Positions 32,320 to 44,995 of a DNA stretch of 64,000 bases are shown piece after piece (within the stretch, counting starts at the first letter, position 1; each line of letters opens with the position of its first letter). The stretch is from Typhlomys cinereus (Eukaryota > Chordata > Mammalia > Rodentia > Platacanthomyidae). A model generated the notes under the pieces. It saw only the letters and a program-made list of their open reading frames with translations. It ran no database searches and was not told the origin of the DNA. The DNA lies in the NCBI GenBank assembly GCA_023101885.1, contig JALPQD010000401.1:682001-746000 (forward strand), given 5' to 3'. The translations under genes and the position numbers were made by a program.

Positions 32320-33900
32320 GGAAAAGAAATGTTTTATGCCAGATTGGAGTATCCAACTCATTCAAAGAAATCTGTGTAAGCTCTGTTATTTCTTCTTTTC
32401 TATTTGCTTCTTTTTCTGAGTTTAATAGACCTGGAGAGACACTTGGCAGGTGAAACGCTGGGACTGGCAGGTCAGGCAACCAAGGGCAAACAATTGTTTT
32501 CCAGATGAAAAGATCCCATCCTTAGGTTTTGTTCTTGGCCCCAAAATGACTGTTTCTAGCACCAGAGCTGAAGCAGCGGTGAAGACTTTGCCTATTTGCC
32601 TGTCGTGTGTCAGCTTTTGTCACGACTCGCTTTTCCTCTACACAGCTGAACCTGCAGCCTCCTCCACGCATACCCGGCTGAAGTTGACGGAAATTACATG
32701 TCTTACCTCTTCGTGAAAGAAAAAAAGAATACATAAAATGTAAATCTAAAAAGAAATGGGCAATTTTCTTGTACCACTTTATATTTCTGTGTAAGTTACC
32801 AAGTGCCAATCATTCCTACTTTTTAAAATTCAAATTCGTCAAGCAGAGTGTAAGCTTTCAGTGTCGTACAAGAAAAGATAATGCCTCGTGTGGAACAGTC
32901 ACTTAAGGCTGCGTCTGTGGAAGCGGCTGCCTGAAGAGAAGGTATCAGGTCTCTGGCTTTATAGAAATATTAACGATCTCATTAAACACACCCTCGACTC
33001 CAGGGTCACCGTGGAACCTCCTGAAGGGTAATCGACAACGTATTATGGCTCTGGATATAGAATTCTTTATTGACATCAGAGTGGCCACTTAGGTCGCAGT
33101 GTGTATTTTAACTGGAGTAACAAGCCAAACGCCTGAGAATCATTGTAAATGAAACCCCCTGTTAAATTTCATTTGGAAGTTAATGGCTATCATAACCTGC
33201 TTACCAGGCTGTGCTCTTCCCAGCTCACAGGAGGCCTCGCTGGGGTAAATGTGAGAAGGCAAGAGTCAAGCTGATATTTTAGTGGGGTGGTTTGCGATAG
33301 AAGTGGATTAAGGGGGACAGCTTTGATCCTGCCATGACAACAGTCTCGGGGTGAAAAAACATCTTCTACAGGCTTGAACAAACAGTAAAGAAAGGAGGCA
33401 TGGCCTATTTGAATAATATTGATACCGTTTACTATGAGAGGCATAAAACTTTGACAGAGGAGGGAGGGCAAACACAGAGGTAAGAAGGCTAGGTTATGTC
33501 GATGACCACCTCTGCCCGTTGCAGTGCTTACTACGCAACTCAAAGATGCTAAAAAGCAATGTCAGCTATGAAACGTTTGAAGATCTGTGATCCCAGAAAT
33601 GCCACCTTCAAACGAATCCTGGATTTGAGAGTTAAATATCAACGGGCACTTGTGGAATCATCCTTACGGAAACGAGAGAAATTTAATAGTTTGGTGGTTA
33701 CAGTAACTGCTATCCGGCAAGGAAAAAAAAATCAATATCTACACAGTGTTAGACTCACACCAAGGGCTCCTGGCGCTGAGCCATTTCAGTGAAGAATAAA
33801 CCTGGATTCATTAAAGTAGAAAGTCAGAATGTGGTAGGAGGTCAGACATAAATACACCCTGGGCTCTATTGTCCAGAAACCCAAGATGTTCTCCTTTCAG
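32320..33900. other. Unassigned, apparently unique sequence
   Basis: I see no repeat that I can name. A 77-codon open frame at 33559-33792 (plus) starts with MSAMKRLKICD and resembles no protein I recognise. A 117-codon minus frame at 33543-33190 is equally unrecognised. Confidence 0.4.
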
Positions 33901-33914
33901 GATCCAAGCACTTT

Positions 33915-34065
33915 TTTTTTAAAGCAGAGAATTTACAGAGTTGGAAGTGACCTTAGCAATCATTGAGTCCAGCCCCTTCTTTTTACAGATGAGGAAATAG
34001 TGGCCCGGGAAGATTGCTTGGCTGACTCCCGTGCACACAGCTGGTCTGGTGAGATTCCCTCTCCA
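33915..34065 (-). repeat. MIR-like SINE, minus strand
   Basis: 'tttttacagatgaggaaata' followed by 'gtggcccgggaagattgctt' and 'gcacacagctggt' is the reverse complement of the MIR core and tRNA-like part. Confidence 0.65.
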
Positions 34066-34464
34066 CCACGCCGCTTTTAGGATCTATGAATCAACTGGTT
34101 ATTGAAAGCCTCTTTGGAAGGCCCTCCCTCTGCGAAGACTTCAAGAAACCTAAAGTCCAATTGGCCTTTACCCCATCTTTTGATGCCTGAGAGAAAGCAA
34201 CAGGAGTTACCAACAATAATGATTTAAGTAACAGTTTAAGAAAACGAGCGAAAGAGCTGCCCCAAAGCCGACCATGATTACTTTATGTGTGGCTTGTCAT
34301 GAAACAAAGCCCTTTCTGCTTATTACGAAGCAAATTATAGCACAGGTTATGAACTGGTTTCTTCAATATCGCTCTGATTGGTACCACATACGATATACAT
34401 CCCAGCTTCTTTGGGAGGAGCAGGATAAGTATAAAATACACAAGTACATTAGTTAAATACAGCT

Positions 34465-34860
34465 GTCAACTTCACAATTAAAGGTTGAGCGATGGCACAT
34501 CTGTGAAGAATTAGTAGTTAAGTCCTAAACAAGGCTGAAGGAGACGATCTAATTAATGGGGGAGACTCAGCCCATAGTTGGTGGGACCATCCCTTGGGCA
34601 GGTGGATATGATAAGGGAAGTTGGTTCAGTATGTTGGAATTCTTCAGCATACTTTGATAGACTTGCTGTTTGGCAAGTGGGAGTTACCTCTCTCTCAGCA
34701 ATCCTTATATGGTTTGGCCAGTTTCCTCTGCTCCTGGTATTGGAATGAGTTCTCTTGCCAAGCTGGACTAAAAGCAGTAACCAAGAACCCTAAGAAAGTA
34801 GAAAACCACCTTGTTTTCCTAAGCTCTCTGGCTGTGAATTTGTGGAAAATATGTAGGCAA
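34465..34860 (+). mobile_element. MaLR-like solo LTR
   Basis: Starts 'agctgtcaacttcacaatta', has 'ggtgggaccatcccttgggc' and ends 'tctctggctgtgaatttgtg'. Same order and family as the copy at 25607. Confidence 0.58.
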
Positions 34861-34911
34861 AGTGAGAGAGACAAAAACCAAAAACAAACAAAAAACCCTG
34901 GTACAATACAC

Positions 34912-35036
34912 AGAATCCCTCATCTCCCATGGTGGTACGTGCCTGTAATCCTAGGAAGTGAGGTAGAAGGACCATGGATTCAAGGACAGCCTGGGCTACA
35001 CAGACAGATCCTGCTAAAAAGTAAAAAGAAAGCAAA
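34912..35036 (+). repeat. B1-like (7SL-derived) SINE
   Basis: 'ggtggtacgtgcctgtaatc' then 'aggacagcctgggctacaca' is the B1 order. Confidence 0.6.
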
Positions 35037-37440
35037 CTGCTCTAATAGTAGTCCTATTCGACCCAGGGAAAAGATTCCATTAGAAGAAATCTGTTTCCGA
35101 AACAAAATCCAGGCAAAGAAGAGTCAATGTGATCTCTCAGCAAGTCTGTAAATAAGAGAACTTTGTATATGCTTAACATAATCATAGCCCCCAAGAACCA
35201 TGGAGTTTCAGGACATAAGCAAACATGTCAATAATCTTCCTGCTTTATCCTATTAAATTCAGTCCTTGCTGACATCCCAGAGCTAACATTACCTTCTAGA
35301 TTAATGTCTGCTATCTTGTCATCCACAGCCACGCACACAAACATCACAAGAAATAAAGAAATAAGCACATGCAGCCCACCCTCCAGGACTGGAGAAGAAG
35401 TGTCTGACTTAAAGACTGATAGCTAAATTTAAGTCCAGCAGCTGAAAGCCAAGACTATCTGCACAATAACGTGCAGCCCCCATGCAAACTCCTTATCTTG
35501 GCTCCCACTCCCTTGATGTTTTCACATGCATGGCTCCCCGAGAAACCCAGAGGAGCCTATTTCTTGAACCTCTTTGTTAATCGCCCGTTCGCTTGCTGTT
35601 CTCCTGTGCAGCACAAGTGGCAGGTGCTGCGAGAGGTGTGAGAACATCTTTAACATTTGGAAGAAATCTGTTTGGTTTGTAATAGCCACTGTTCTCAGAG
35701 TGTCTGTGAAATCAGGCACCCACACAGAGGCCAGAATCTCATTTTAGAAAAACAGGGGTACATTCTATAGTGATGTACATGGCACATTAAGCAGGTTATT
35801 ATCAGACAGCTGACTTTTCATGTGCAGAAATGTTCTTTTTTTTTTTTTTTTTTGAGAGTCAAGTGCCTTTCAAAAATGGGGAAACATTTAGGATTAAAAA
35901 AAAAATCAAAGAACTCTCCCCCAAATCTTTCTTCTGAGCATCTCCATCTTTGGAGGACACAGGGTTAGAACCGATGGTTTTGATTTGTCTTCGATGCAAA
36001 GAATAACACCTGAATAGAATGACTTTGGGCTGTGCTCATAAGCGATCAGACCCCAGTGTGCCGAGGGGCCGAAGTCCAGACGAAGGTCATATCAGTCATT
36101 TGCTATGCGCAGCAGAAAGTGGCTCCTTCCACTTCCCTGCATCTCATCCCAACGGAAGCTCATCCTCCCGCTGAACACACAGATATTGCAGCAATACCCA
36201 GGATGCTTGAAGAGTTTTTCACTGCGTTTGCCTTCGCAAGTACACATTTGGCTCAGCAGCAGCTAAACATTTTTAAGAGCACAGTAAGAAATAGGCCAGA
36301 AAAACATCAAAGCTTTATAGCTTTTTTAGAAAACTTGATGGTCTCGCTGGTAGAACTCCCTATGATACGGTTCGGTTGTAATAACAATGGAAAGTGTATC
36401 GGCACAAACTGCTGATGAAACATCAGAAAATGTAGCCGAGGGTCTTTTAAACACATTTAAGAACTATTCTTTTGAACTGTGCCTCTTAGCCTTGAAAAAA
36501 AAAAACCTCTCTGAGAATTTAAACAGGGCTTTGGCTGAACTGCAGAGTGAGAACTCGAAATTATCTCGTGCGCTGGAATCGATATCAAGCAATATTTTCT
36601 CTTCGAGAGAAATTCAATGTGACAGAAAAGAGTCGGCACAATAAGGACCCCGGGACCCCGGCGAGAACGTTCGCCCCACAAAGACACTGAAAAGCAGTGC
36701 AAATGAGGTGATGTCACTTAGAGGCAGCAAAACCGGAGTGACAGAAGAACGCGTTATGTGAGCGTCAGAATACTTCATTAGCACTACCACAGGTCACTAA
36801 GCTTCACGGAATGCATCCATCAGCCCTGATGGCCATTTGTGAGCCCTGGCTGTAGCTAGATGGCGCCCCCGGAAAAGCGCCTCCTTCCATCACCAGAGAG
36901 CAGGGTTCAAACGGAGGCCTGGGCTCTCGGCTCTGGCTTTGTTAGTCTCAAAGTGCTCTCTAGTGGCCAGAGGAACACAGAGTGATCCGAGGCGCGGGAG
37001 TCACTTGAAGAGCTGATTCAGAATTCCAGTTGTCTTGGAAAGACCAGACAGGGGTCAGGGAGGGATACCTCGCACATACACACACACTCTACCCCAACCC
37101 CTGATGCCTTTGGCATCTCCTAGTCCGTGGGAAACTTTGATGAGTAAATTTGGATTTGTTCATCTGTTTTTCTCAAAGCGTGTGTTGTAAGACATTCATT
37201 ATTAAACATGGCTGGGCACTCGCTCTGCTGCGTATCAGAGACATGTTAAATGACTAGAGAAGGATCTAGGTTGGAACAAATCCTTGAGCATTGCGTGAAA
37301 GACACTGCAAAAAGACACTGCATGAAGCACATGTCACTTCGTCCATCTCTCCGATGGAAATTGCTCTGTGCTGTGCTCCAGAGGCGTCTTAGAAGCACAA
37401 GCAACCGTTTTAGCAACTGTGATGCGGCCAAGGCCAGAAG
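35037..37440. other. Unassigned, repeat-poor region upstream of Dctd
   Basis: A T-run at 35834-35853 is the only low-complexity sequence. Two overlapping plus frames, 36032-36415 (127 codons) and 36387-36644 (85 codons), resemble no protein I know. The lack of repeats is consistent with unique or constrained non-coding DNA, but I cannot show conservation. Confidence 0.4.
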
Positions 37441-37444
37441 CATT

Positions 37445-37545
37445 AGCCTGTCTAGACAGTTCATTTAATCCTCACAAAGCATCTTGGGATGTAGGAGACA
37501 TTACTCCTCTCCCAGTTTGCTCCACCTTAAGGCAAGGATTGACAA
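37445..37545 (-). repeat. MIR-like fragment, minus strand
   Basis: 'tttaatcctcacaaagcatc' then 'gtaggagacattactcctct' follows the MIR 3' region in reverse. Confidence 0.45.
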
Positions 37546-37962
37546 ACCTTGTCTGTAAAGATTCAGGAGTAAATACAACAGGTGATAGGGATGTCTTATG
37601 ATAAGCATCAGGCACGTTTTCAGTCCTGTTCCTTTGTATAGAAGACACGAGGGAAAAGAACAGAAGTCAAAGTGTCCAGTGAAACTTATGGATTCTGAAA
37701 TGTAAATTCCATGTGTCTCCATGTATGGTTGCTCTTTCAACTTCATTTCAGTTATTTAAAAAGACAAAATCCATTGTTAGCTTACGGGCCTTATGAAAAC
37801 AGGTAACATGATCAGGCAAACCCAGTGGGCTGTACTGAGTATGTGCTGCACTCTGCTGGGTCCTACAATGAAGAACCAAAATCCTAGTCCATAAGTCTCT
37901 AAGCAGGTGCTTGAGTCTAAGTGTTCATCCTTTCAAGGCTTATGTCAAAATTAAATCTTCAA

Positions 37963-38158
37963 ACGGGGCCTGCTGGCAGAAGCTTGTCATCCCAACTATT
38001 CAGGAGACTAACATCAAAACATCTAAAAGTTCAAGACCAACCTGGGCAACTTAGTGAAGCCCTGTCTCAAAATAAAAAGACAGACTGGGCATATAGTTTA
38101 ATAGTGGAACACATTCCCAATATGCATAACATTCAGTCCCTGGTGCTAAAAAGAAAGA
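37963..38158 (+). repeat. B1 fused to ID-like SINE (B1-dID type)
   Basis: A 7SL-derived part ('caagaccaacctgggcaact', then 'gccctgtctcaaaataaa') runs into a tRNA-like part ('ctgggcatatagtttaatag', 'cagtccctggtgctaaaaag'). The B1-then-ID order is that of B1-dID composites known from several non-murid rodents. Confidence 0.55.
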
Positions 38159-38164
38159 CAACCT

Positions 38165-38415
38165 CAGGTGTCAGCCCTTGCCTTCCATCCTGTTTCAGGC
38201 AGGTTCTTTTTGCTGTCTTACCACAGCATTGGGTTCACCAAGATTTCTGCCCTTTAAATTTTGATGGATTTTCCCATCTCTACCTCCCCTCTTGCTATAG
38301 GAAGCCTGGGATTAAAGGCAGATATACCATACCTCGCTTTGCATGGGTTCTGGGATTCCAACTCAGTTTCTTCACTTGCAAGGCAAGCTATTTACCCACT
38401 GAGCCATCAGCCCAA
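38165..38415 (-). repeat. B4-like composite SINE, minus strand
   Basis: 'gcctgggattaaaggcagat' followed by 'gcatgggttctgggattcca' and the reversed tRNA head 'tttacccactgagccatcag'. Confidence 0.55.
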
Positions 38416-39140
38416 CTTCACGCTCATTAAAAAAAAAAAAAAAATTGATCTAGCGTTAAATAGCTGGAATCTCATAGACAGGAAGAGTCTAAGATTATCC
38501 TTGACTACATATGGAGCTTGAGTCCAACCTGGGTTATATGAGGTGCTGTTGGGGAAAAAAAGCCAAAAGGGAAACAAAAGAGGAAAGGAAAAGAAAAACA
38601 AAAAAGGAAAGAACTGTTATAAGAAAACAGCTCACAGGAAGAGAAAGGAAGGAGAAGAACGCAGAGAGAAGCCAGTGAGCCATGAAAAACAACAACCAGT
38701 GTGTCTGAGCAACCACTGCATAAGTTTCTAAGGCAGATGGGAGGCACAGCTCTCCAGTTCCAAAGGCCTGATGCCATACGGTGAGCATATTAGACATTCA
38801 TGAAAACATAAAACAAAACCCCCGCAGGTGTGCATCCAATCACCTTAAGCAGAGGGAGAACCGTGGAGTAAGAGCTTCTTGTCAGGGCTGGGCCTCCAGG
38901 AACTCAGGGCTCCTGCTTTTAAGGGTGTCAGGTGTTCCCTCATTTGTAGTCTGAACAACACTCACAAGCCATGACACACAGGCAAATAATGAGAAAGTAA
39001 AGTCTCTGCTTTTTCTGGAACTTACATTAATGTCTGTTTCGAGCTCATGGGGCTATGTAGATGAAGAAATGTGGATTTTGTCATTTTGAGTTTGAAATCA
39101 GTCATATAAGCATTGCCCTTTCTCCTGTCTGTCCAAGGAA
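38416..39140. other. Purine-rich stretch and unassigned DNA
   Basis: 38427-38445 is a poly(A) run, and 38560-38680 is strongly purine-rich on the plus strand, probably the degraded tail of a retroposon. Nothing else was recognised. Confidence 0.5.
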
Positions 39141-39142
39141 AG

Positions 39143-39144
<2 letters not shown>

Positions 39145-39183
<39 letters not shown>
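39145..39183. repeat. (CA)n microsatellite
   Basis: About 19 CA units. Confidence 0.95.
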
Positions 39184-39185
<2 letters not shown>

Positions 39186-39837
39186 GTCTTAGGGTAGGAA
39201 GTAGTGCTGTTCTCTTGGAAAGGAGTTCGACCCTCAGGATCCACACATACAGGCACATGGGCTCTTTAGATCTCTGGCTGGTCCCCAAGTCCCACTGGCC
39301 TCCACTGAGATGCAGCAAACAGACCCCTCAGCCGCTAGGAGCTTTGAGGAACTTTCCTTGCTCCAGCTCAATGCCTGGTGGCGTCCAGCACATCACAAAG
39401 AGCATTTCTGAAAGAAGCTGCTCACGGTCTCCAGTTTTCTCTCCATGGTCCCAGGACACAGTTCCTTACTCTGTGGCTACCTTGCCCCACACTGGGTCCG
39501 TGCAATTTGGAACCTGGCTTTAATTATTGGTTCTGACTGAGATTCGGCCCCTGGTACCTTCTAGCAGCTGCCCACTCTCCCAGTTTACCCCACAAAGATG
39601 GGAGTGGAGGGAATGTGGGAACCTACTCACAGCATATACTTACATGAGACCCCCTCCATCTCTAACTCCTTCCTCGATGTAAAGTTCTTGCCCTTTTTTT
39701 GGCAGAGAATAACGATAATGATACAATAAATGTTCTTGCGTATTTTGTATTTGTTGCCAAAAAATGAAGTCTTGGTTTTTGTAACTTTCTACATGAACCC
39801 CACAGCCTTTTCTTCATCATCCAAAGTCCCCAGATCT

Positions 39838-40112
39838 GGGTCAGATGGATCAAGAGTTAAATAAAACCTTTATTTCAAAAGCAAAAGAACCTGAGTTTGG
39901 ATTCCAAGGTCTCACTTCATAAGGCCTAGTAGATATGGCAGAGGCCTGAAATCCCAGCCCTGGAAGGCAGAGTCTGGCAAATCTCAGAGTAAAGTAATGA
40001 AGAGGGAGAGCAATCCAGAATGATTCCTGAGGTCAGCCTTGGGTCTCCACAGGCATACACATTCAAGCATCCTCTAGTAGGTACATACATTTGTGCATGT
40101 GCACATACCCAT
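39838..40112 (+). repeat. tRNA-derived SINE (Dip-like), divergent
   Basis: 'gcaaaagaacctgagtttgg' is followed by the family body through 'gagagcaatccagaatgatt' and 'gggtctccacaggcatacac'. The head is degraded. Confidence 0.6.
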
Positions 40113-40512
40113 GCAAAAGTAAATAATTAAAAAACGAAATATATAAAAAGTAAGAGCAAAGTACAGGTCTGTTGTATGCCAAGCTCCGAGCATACATGGG
40201 CAAATAAAGTAGACGAGGCAGCCTCTCTTAAGTCAGGCAAAGACATAGTTAACAGGAAAACAATTCATATGTCATTATGACTTACAAAGAGCCGTGGATA
40301 AGGGAAGAGTTCTATCTACCAGGCAAAGTCCTTTCGAGGCCGAAGAATGCTTGTAAGAGGGAGGAAAATGCAAGAGAACTGGACAAGGGGCAGGATTCCG
40401 ATGTTGAGACTGGACTATTCTCAGCATGGCTGGGAATCCACAGAAGGTGCTTAAACTGGGAGTGGTGTGAGCTGGTGTACATTCCTGAAAAAGAACCTGA
40501 CTGCTTTTTCTG

Positions 40513-40652
40513 TTGGTGTTTTTGGTACAGATCACTCTGTACCTAGGGTGACCTGAAACTCACTACGTTGCTAACCTAACCTTGAATTCACAGCAATTCT
40601 CTGCCTAAGCCTCCCAGGTATTGGAATTACAGGTGAGAATCACCATAGAAAG
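40513..40652 (-). repeat. B1-like SINE, minus strand
   Basis: The plus strand shows the reversed B1: 'gtacctagggtgacctgaaa', 'ctaagcctcccaggtattgg', 'aattacaggtgagaatcacc'. Confidence 0.6.
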
Positions 40653-40737
40653 GAAGATCGATTGATTTATTTTTAAGATTTCCATATCTTACACTGATCT
40701 CTAACATTCCATGTAATCCTTGAAGATGTCCTTGAAT

Positions 40738-40882
40738 TTCTGATTCTCTAACCTCTCTTCCTGTGTACTGGGATTATAGGCACACCCCACCATGCCTGGT
40801 TCATGATGTGCTAAGGATTGAACTCAAAACCTCATGCATGTCAGGCAAGCACTCTACCCACTGACCCACATCTCCTGCCCTG
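40738..40882 (-). repeat. B1/ID composite (B4-like) SINE, minus strand
   Basis: 'actgggattataggcacacc' runs into 'ggattgaactcaaaacctca' and 'gcaagcactctacccactga', the reversed ID head. Confidence 0.58.
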
Positions 40883-41245
40883 CAAGATTTCATTTTTCTA
40901 GGACAGAAAAAGAAATACACTGGCCGACACAGGAAAAACCAACTGATCTGTAGGCTACCATCCGGTAAGCTATAGGAATCCTAAAACTCAGCTTCCTGCT
41001 GTTAGTAATTCACACCTGCCATGACAGGAGTGGCAGAAAGTTTTGGGCATTGAATGGAAATGGAATTCTTAAATATGATTAATAAAATTAATTATGAAAT
41101 TTAAATTAAAATAAATAATTCTTTAAATAAAATTTTAAAAATTGAATATTCAAATATGCTATATTGTTGATGTGTCAGTAGGATGCTGAGAGAGAAAGGA
41201 TCACACAGGAGGTTCATTGAAGCTTTGCTTAATGAATTGCTGCTG

Positions 41246-41475
41246 AGGCTGGAGAGATGGCTTAAAGGCTAAAGCCTCTTCCTCAAAAGCAAAAGAACCT
41301 GAATTCAGACCCCAGATCTCATATAAAAAGACTGATGGAAATGGCAGTGGCCTGAATGCAAATCTAGCCCTCAAAGGCAAAGGCTTGGAAATCCCAAAGC
41401 ACAGAGAAAAGAAAGTAGAACAATCCATGATGATTGCTTGGGTCTCCACAAACACACATAATCAAGCGTCCTTTA

Positions 41476-41520
<45 letters not shown>
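41246..41520 (+). repeat. tRNA-derived SINE (Dip-like) with (CA)n tail
   Basis: Head 'gaggctggagagatggctta', body as in the family, and (CA)n at 41480-41518. Confidence 0.78.
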
Positions 41521-41811
41521 TTGCTGCTCCCTTGGAACTGCACTGTAGATATATGTCAATAAGTTCAAGAAGAATTTTCAAATGATAGTGCACATTGCGA
41601 AGAGCATTTCTGAAAGAGGCTACATGGATATAATAACCTGAAGAAGAGAGTTCAACCATTCAAGAAAGAAAAAATTGCAGGGTGACTGGTATAAAAAGTG
41701 CTTCTAATTGCATATCATAAGTTACAACTGTAACTTATGGAAACAATACTTCCATGGCTTTCCTCAAAAGCTCTTACTTTGTATATCTTTCATTTTTTTA
41801 ATTTACTTTTG

Positions 41812-42067
41812 CATGTGGATGTGAAAATGCACAAATGTGTGTGCTGTTTTACAGGACACTTGAATGTGCTTGCCTGTGGAGGTCCAAGGCTGACTTCAGG
41901 AATCATTCTGGATTGCTCTACCTCTTTATTGCTTTGCTCTGGGATTTCCCAGACTCTGCCTTCCAGGGCTGGGATTGATGGAATTGCAGTGAGATCTGGG
42001 ATCCAAACTCAGGTTCTTTTGCTTTTGAAGCAAAGGCTTTATTTAACTCCCGAGCCATCTCTCCAGC
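41812..42067 (-). repeat. tRNA-derived SINE (Dip-like), minus strand
   Basis: The reversed body ('cttgcctgtggaggtccaag') leads to the reversed head 'gagccatctctccagc' at 42067. It lies 125 bp from an oppositely oriented copy at 42192. Confidence 0.8.
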
Positions 42068-42191
42068 ACTTCTCAGTTTTACAAGCAGGAGTTTCAGACA
42101 TTCGTAACATGGGGTCTCAGAGCTATTTGTTAGAAGCCAAGAGAGCAGGAATCTTCTCTTCCCCAAATCATCTGCAAAAAGGTTTAATGCC

Positions 42192-42449
42192 AGGCTGGAG
42201 AGGTGGCTCAGGGGTTAAGCCTCTGCCTTGCGGGCGGAAGGTCCTGAGTTTGGATCCTAGACCCCACGTATAGACCCTGGGTGGAAACAGGGGCGACCTG
42301 CGTTTCTGGTCCTGGTAGGGCGGAGCCTGTGAATCCCCGGGCAGAGTAAACAAGAAGGAGGTGGAGGCAGTCCATGGTGGTTCCTGAATTCATCCGTGGT
42401 TCTACACACACGTGCATATATGCACAATTGAATAAATAATAAATTTTAA
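42192..42449 (+). repeat. Young full-length tRNA-derived SINE with target-site duplication
   Basis: Complete copy from 'aggctggagaggtggctcag' to an AATAAATAATAAA-type tail. It is flanked by near-identical 16-bp repeats, aaaaaggtttaatgcc at 42176-42191 and aaaaaggtttagtgcc at about 42450-42464, differing at one base. It is very similar to the copy at 58906. Confidence 0.88.
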
Positions 42450-42734
42450 AAAAAGGTTTAGTGCCTATGAAATTTCCTGCAAACCAGGTTGTTCTATACT
42501 GAGGTTGAGACCTGTAATTCATATGTGAAAATTTCAATAAGAAATTCTCACGAGGAGATGATTTTGTTGGTAGTATTTGCTAGGTGTCACAGTTGTATAA
42601 TTATAAATTCACCACCGTTATAAACACTTCACCCCAAAACTTAGCAGAACACAGGTTTTGGTTTTGGTTTTAATAAAATTAGGCTTTTAATTTGTAGTGG
42701 TACACACGTTAGTAAAAGAGGATTCTGTACCATT

Positions 42735-43090
42735 CTTTTTTTTTTTTTTTAAGCTGAGTCTCACTCTGTAACCCAAACTGGCAGAAAGTCCATCCTTCTG
42801 TCTCAGCACATGCCAGCTACAGTTCACCATAGCAGGACAAGTCATACCAGCAGGAGCCGAGGGAACTGGTCCCAGCACAGAGCACAGCGGTTGAGGACCA
42901 AGGCTGCATATTTGCATTCTAGCCTGCAAGCTTGTCCATTTGCCCAGTGACCAAACCCACCCTCTATGGACTGGGTCTTCCAAATAAGTCATGCCATTAA
43001 GATAACCTCCTTCAGGTTTGTTTAAGGGTGGAGTGGGGGGGCGCCTTAAACAATTCCTCATAGGTGTGCCCACAGGCCCATCTCACAAGT
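42735..43090 (-). mobile_element. LTR-like repeat behind a B1 fragment, minus strand
   Basis: A poly(T)-led B1 fragment ('tgagtctcactctgtaaccc') at 42735-42800 is followed by minus-strand MaLR-like sequence ('gccgagggaactggtcccag', 'ccaccctctatggactgggt'). The boundaries are approximate. Confidence 0.4.
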
Positions 43091-43149
43091 GCCAGGATGA
43101 GAACTGAAGCTAACTGTGAGCCGGGAACAAGCAAGTTTGAATCCCCAGA

Positions 43150-43345
43150 ACTGACATAAAAAGCTGGGCGCAGTGGCACACTTGTAATGCCAGTGCTGGG
43201 GAAATGAAGACAAGAAGAGCCTGGAGCTGGCTGGCCAAGCAATCCAACTGGACATGTTCACTCCTGGTTTAGTGAGAGGCCCTGTCCAATATATAAGGTA
43301 GAGAGCAATTGAGGAAGTCTACCTCTTACCTCTGCACTCACACAA
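43150..43345 (+). repeat. B4-like composite SINE
   Basis: 'gctgggcgcagtggcacact' then 'ggctggccaagcaatccaac' and 'gtgagaggccctgtccaata', in the order of rodent B4/RSINE1. Confidence 0.55.
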
Positions 43346-43379
43346 AAGCTGTTGGCTGGATAAGCACAGTAACTTGTCC

Positions 43380-44300
43380 TGGGGTTATGTGAGACTCTGA
43401 CAGCTTAAAAGGCATTAAGATGTGAATAGAAGAGAAAGGCATCTCCTGGTTTGCACGAGGGATTGGGACCTGGTCAAAATAATTAGAGTACCCACAATAG
43501 AGGGGATGGAGGGAGTGTAGTTTAGTGCTATCAGGCCCAAGTGGTGGAGCGAGTGCTCCTGGCGGGCCCTGCAACCTGGTGAAAGTAGCTGGAGTTTATG
43601 ATAGGGAGATCGTGTATGTGGCTTGCATGGGGCAGGAGTCTGAACCTGAGCAGGGTGACGTAAGCATCAATAAAGGCGTGCAACTAGGTGTAGGTTACAG
43701 AGACTCTAAACACAATCTCAGCAGGAGTGAGGAGGAAGACCCCCACTGGGTGTGGGGGGTGCAGGGCATCAGAGCTTGAGTGAGGTGAGAGGAGCTGTCT
43801 GGCAGGACATCTCAGCGTAGGTCATGGGAGCGGGTGTGGAGGTGAGACAGGTTCTCTGGGAATGCAGACAAAGGGCGTCTTGGTGGGACGCAGCTTGCCA
43901 TGGGTGGAGGAGCGCATCCACACCGAGGGTGCCTACGCGACAAAGTACCCAAGCCCCCCAGCAGGGCTAGTAAGACATCACAAAACAGGGGGGTCAGATG
44001 TGGGGCACTGAACCCCTGGCAGGGGAGAAGACCTCAGGAAAGAGGGGCGAGGGTTGGGAGGCGAGGCAGACTCCCTCCCGCCTCCCCCACGTCCTGCCAC
44101 GTCCCCAGCGAGGAGAGGAGTATCCCAGCCCGAGGATTATCAGAGCTCCCGACTTCAGTGTCAACTTGACAGGGCTGAAGAAGATAACTGGGGGAGGGGT
44201 GTGTTGGAGACAGCCAGGTGTTGGCCCCCTAGAAGGCCAAGGAGGAGCAGGCTGACAGGCACTTCAGGGGATTCATTATTTACTGGAGAATTAATCCAGT
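43380..44300. other. GC-richer unassigned block
   Basis: G-rich on the plus strand, with more CpG than its surroundings and three overlapping open frames of 84-89 codons that resemble nothing I know. The end (about 44155-44290) contains 'cagtgtcaacttgacagggc', the start motif of the LTR family seen elsewhere. The block may be an old ERV remnant. Confidence 0.3.
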
Positions 44301-44696
44301 TAATTAACTAAGAACAATGGGAGCTTAGTTTCTCACTGTGGGGGAATGGAATTACAGATACATAGGGAAGAAACTAGAATGGACCCCGTTTAATGAATAA
44401 TACAATCAAAACATTAATGTGAAGCAATCATTTTTCAATACACCTAAACTGGCATGCAAATTAGAACAGCTAGAGCCCAGGATTTGGTTACTGATGTGTC
44501 TCGATCCCCCAAATCTTCCCAAGTGACAGACCTCCAGAATATAGGATCTTTATTTACATCTCTCTCTGTCTCTGTTTACATCAGACTCGGAGCAAATTGA
44601 TCATCAGAATAAATAATGACAGTAACAAAGTATAGCCCACTGAGTAAATTAGGAAAGCAACAGTAGACGCTGATATAAATTGAAAGTGTATCACAG

Positions 44697-44995
44697 GGCT
44701 AGGGAGATGGTTCAGTGGTGTTTGCCTTGTAAGCAGAAGGACTGAAGTTCCAATCCCTAAGGCCTATATAAAATACTAGCTGCATGGGGCAGCTGGCCTG
44801 TCATTTCAGCTTGAGGAAGTAGAGACGGGGAATTCCCAGAGCAAGCTGGTTAGACAGACCAGTTTGTCAGTGAGCAATAGGTTTGATTACAGATGTTATC
44901 TCAAAAAAAAGTGAAAGAGCAATCAAGGGTGATTCCTATTATCATCTTCGCCGCCCCACCACATGCATGCACATGGGAACCCACACACATATAAA
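44697..44995 (+). repeat. B4-like composite SINE
   Basis: A tRNA-like head 'gggctagggagatggttcag', then 'gactgaagttccaatcccta', then a B1-like part and a CA-rich end. Confidence 0.5.
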
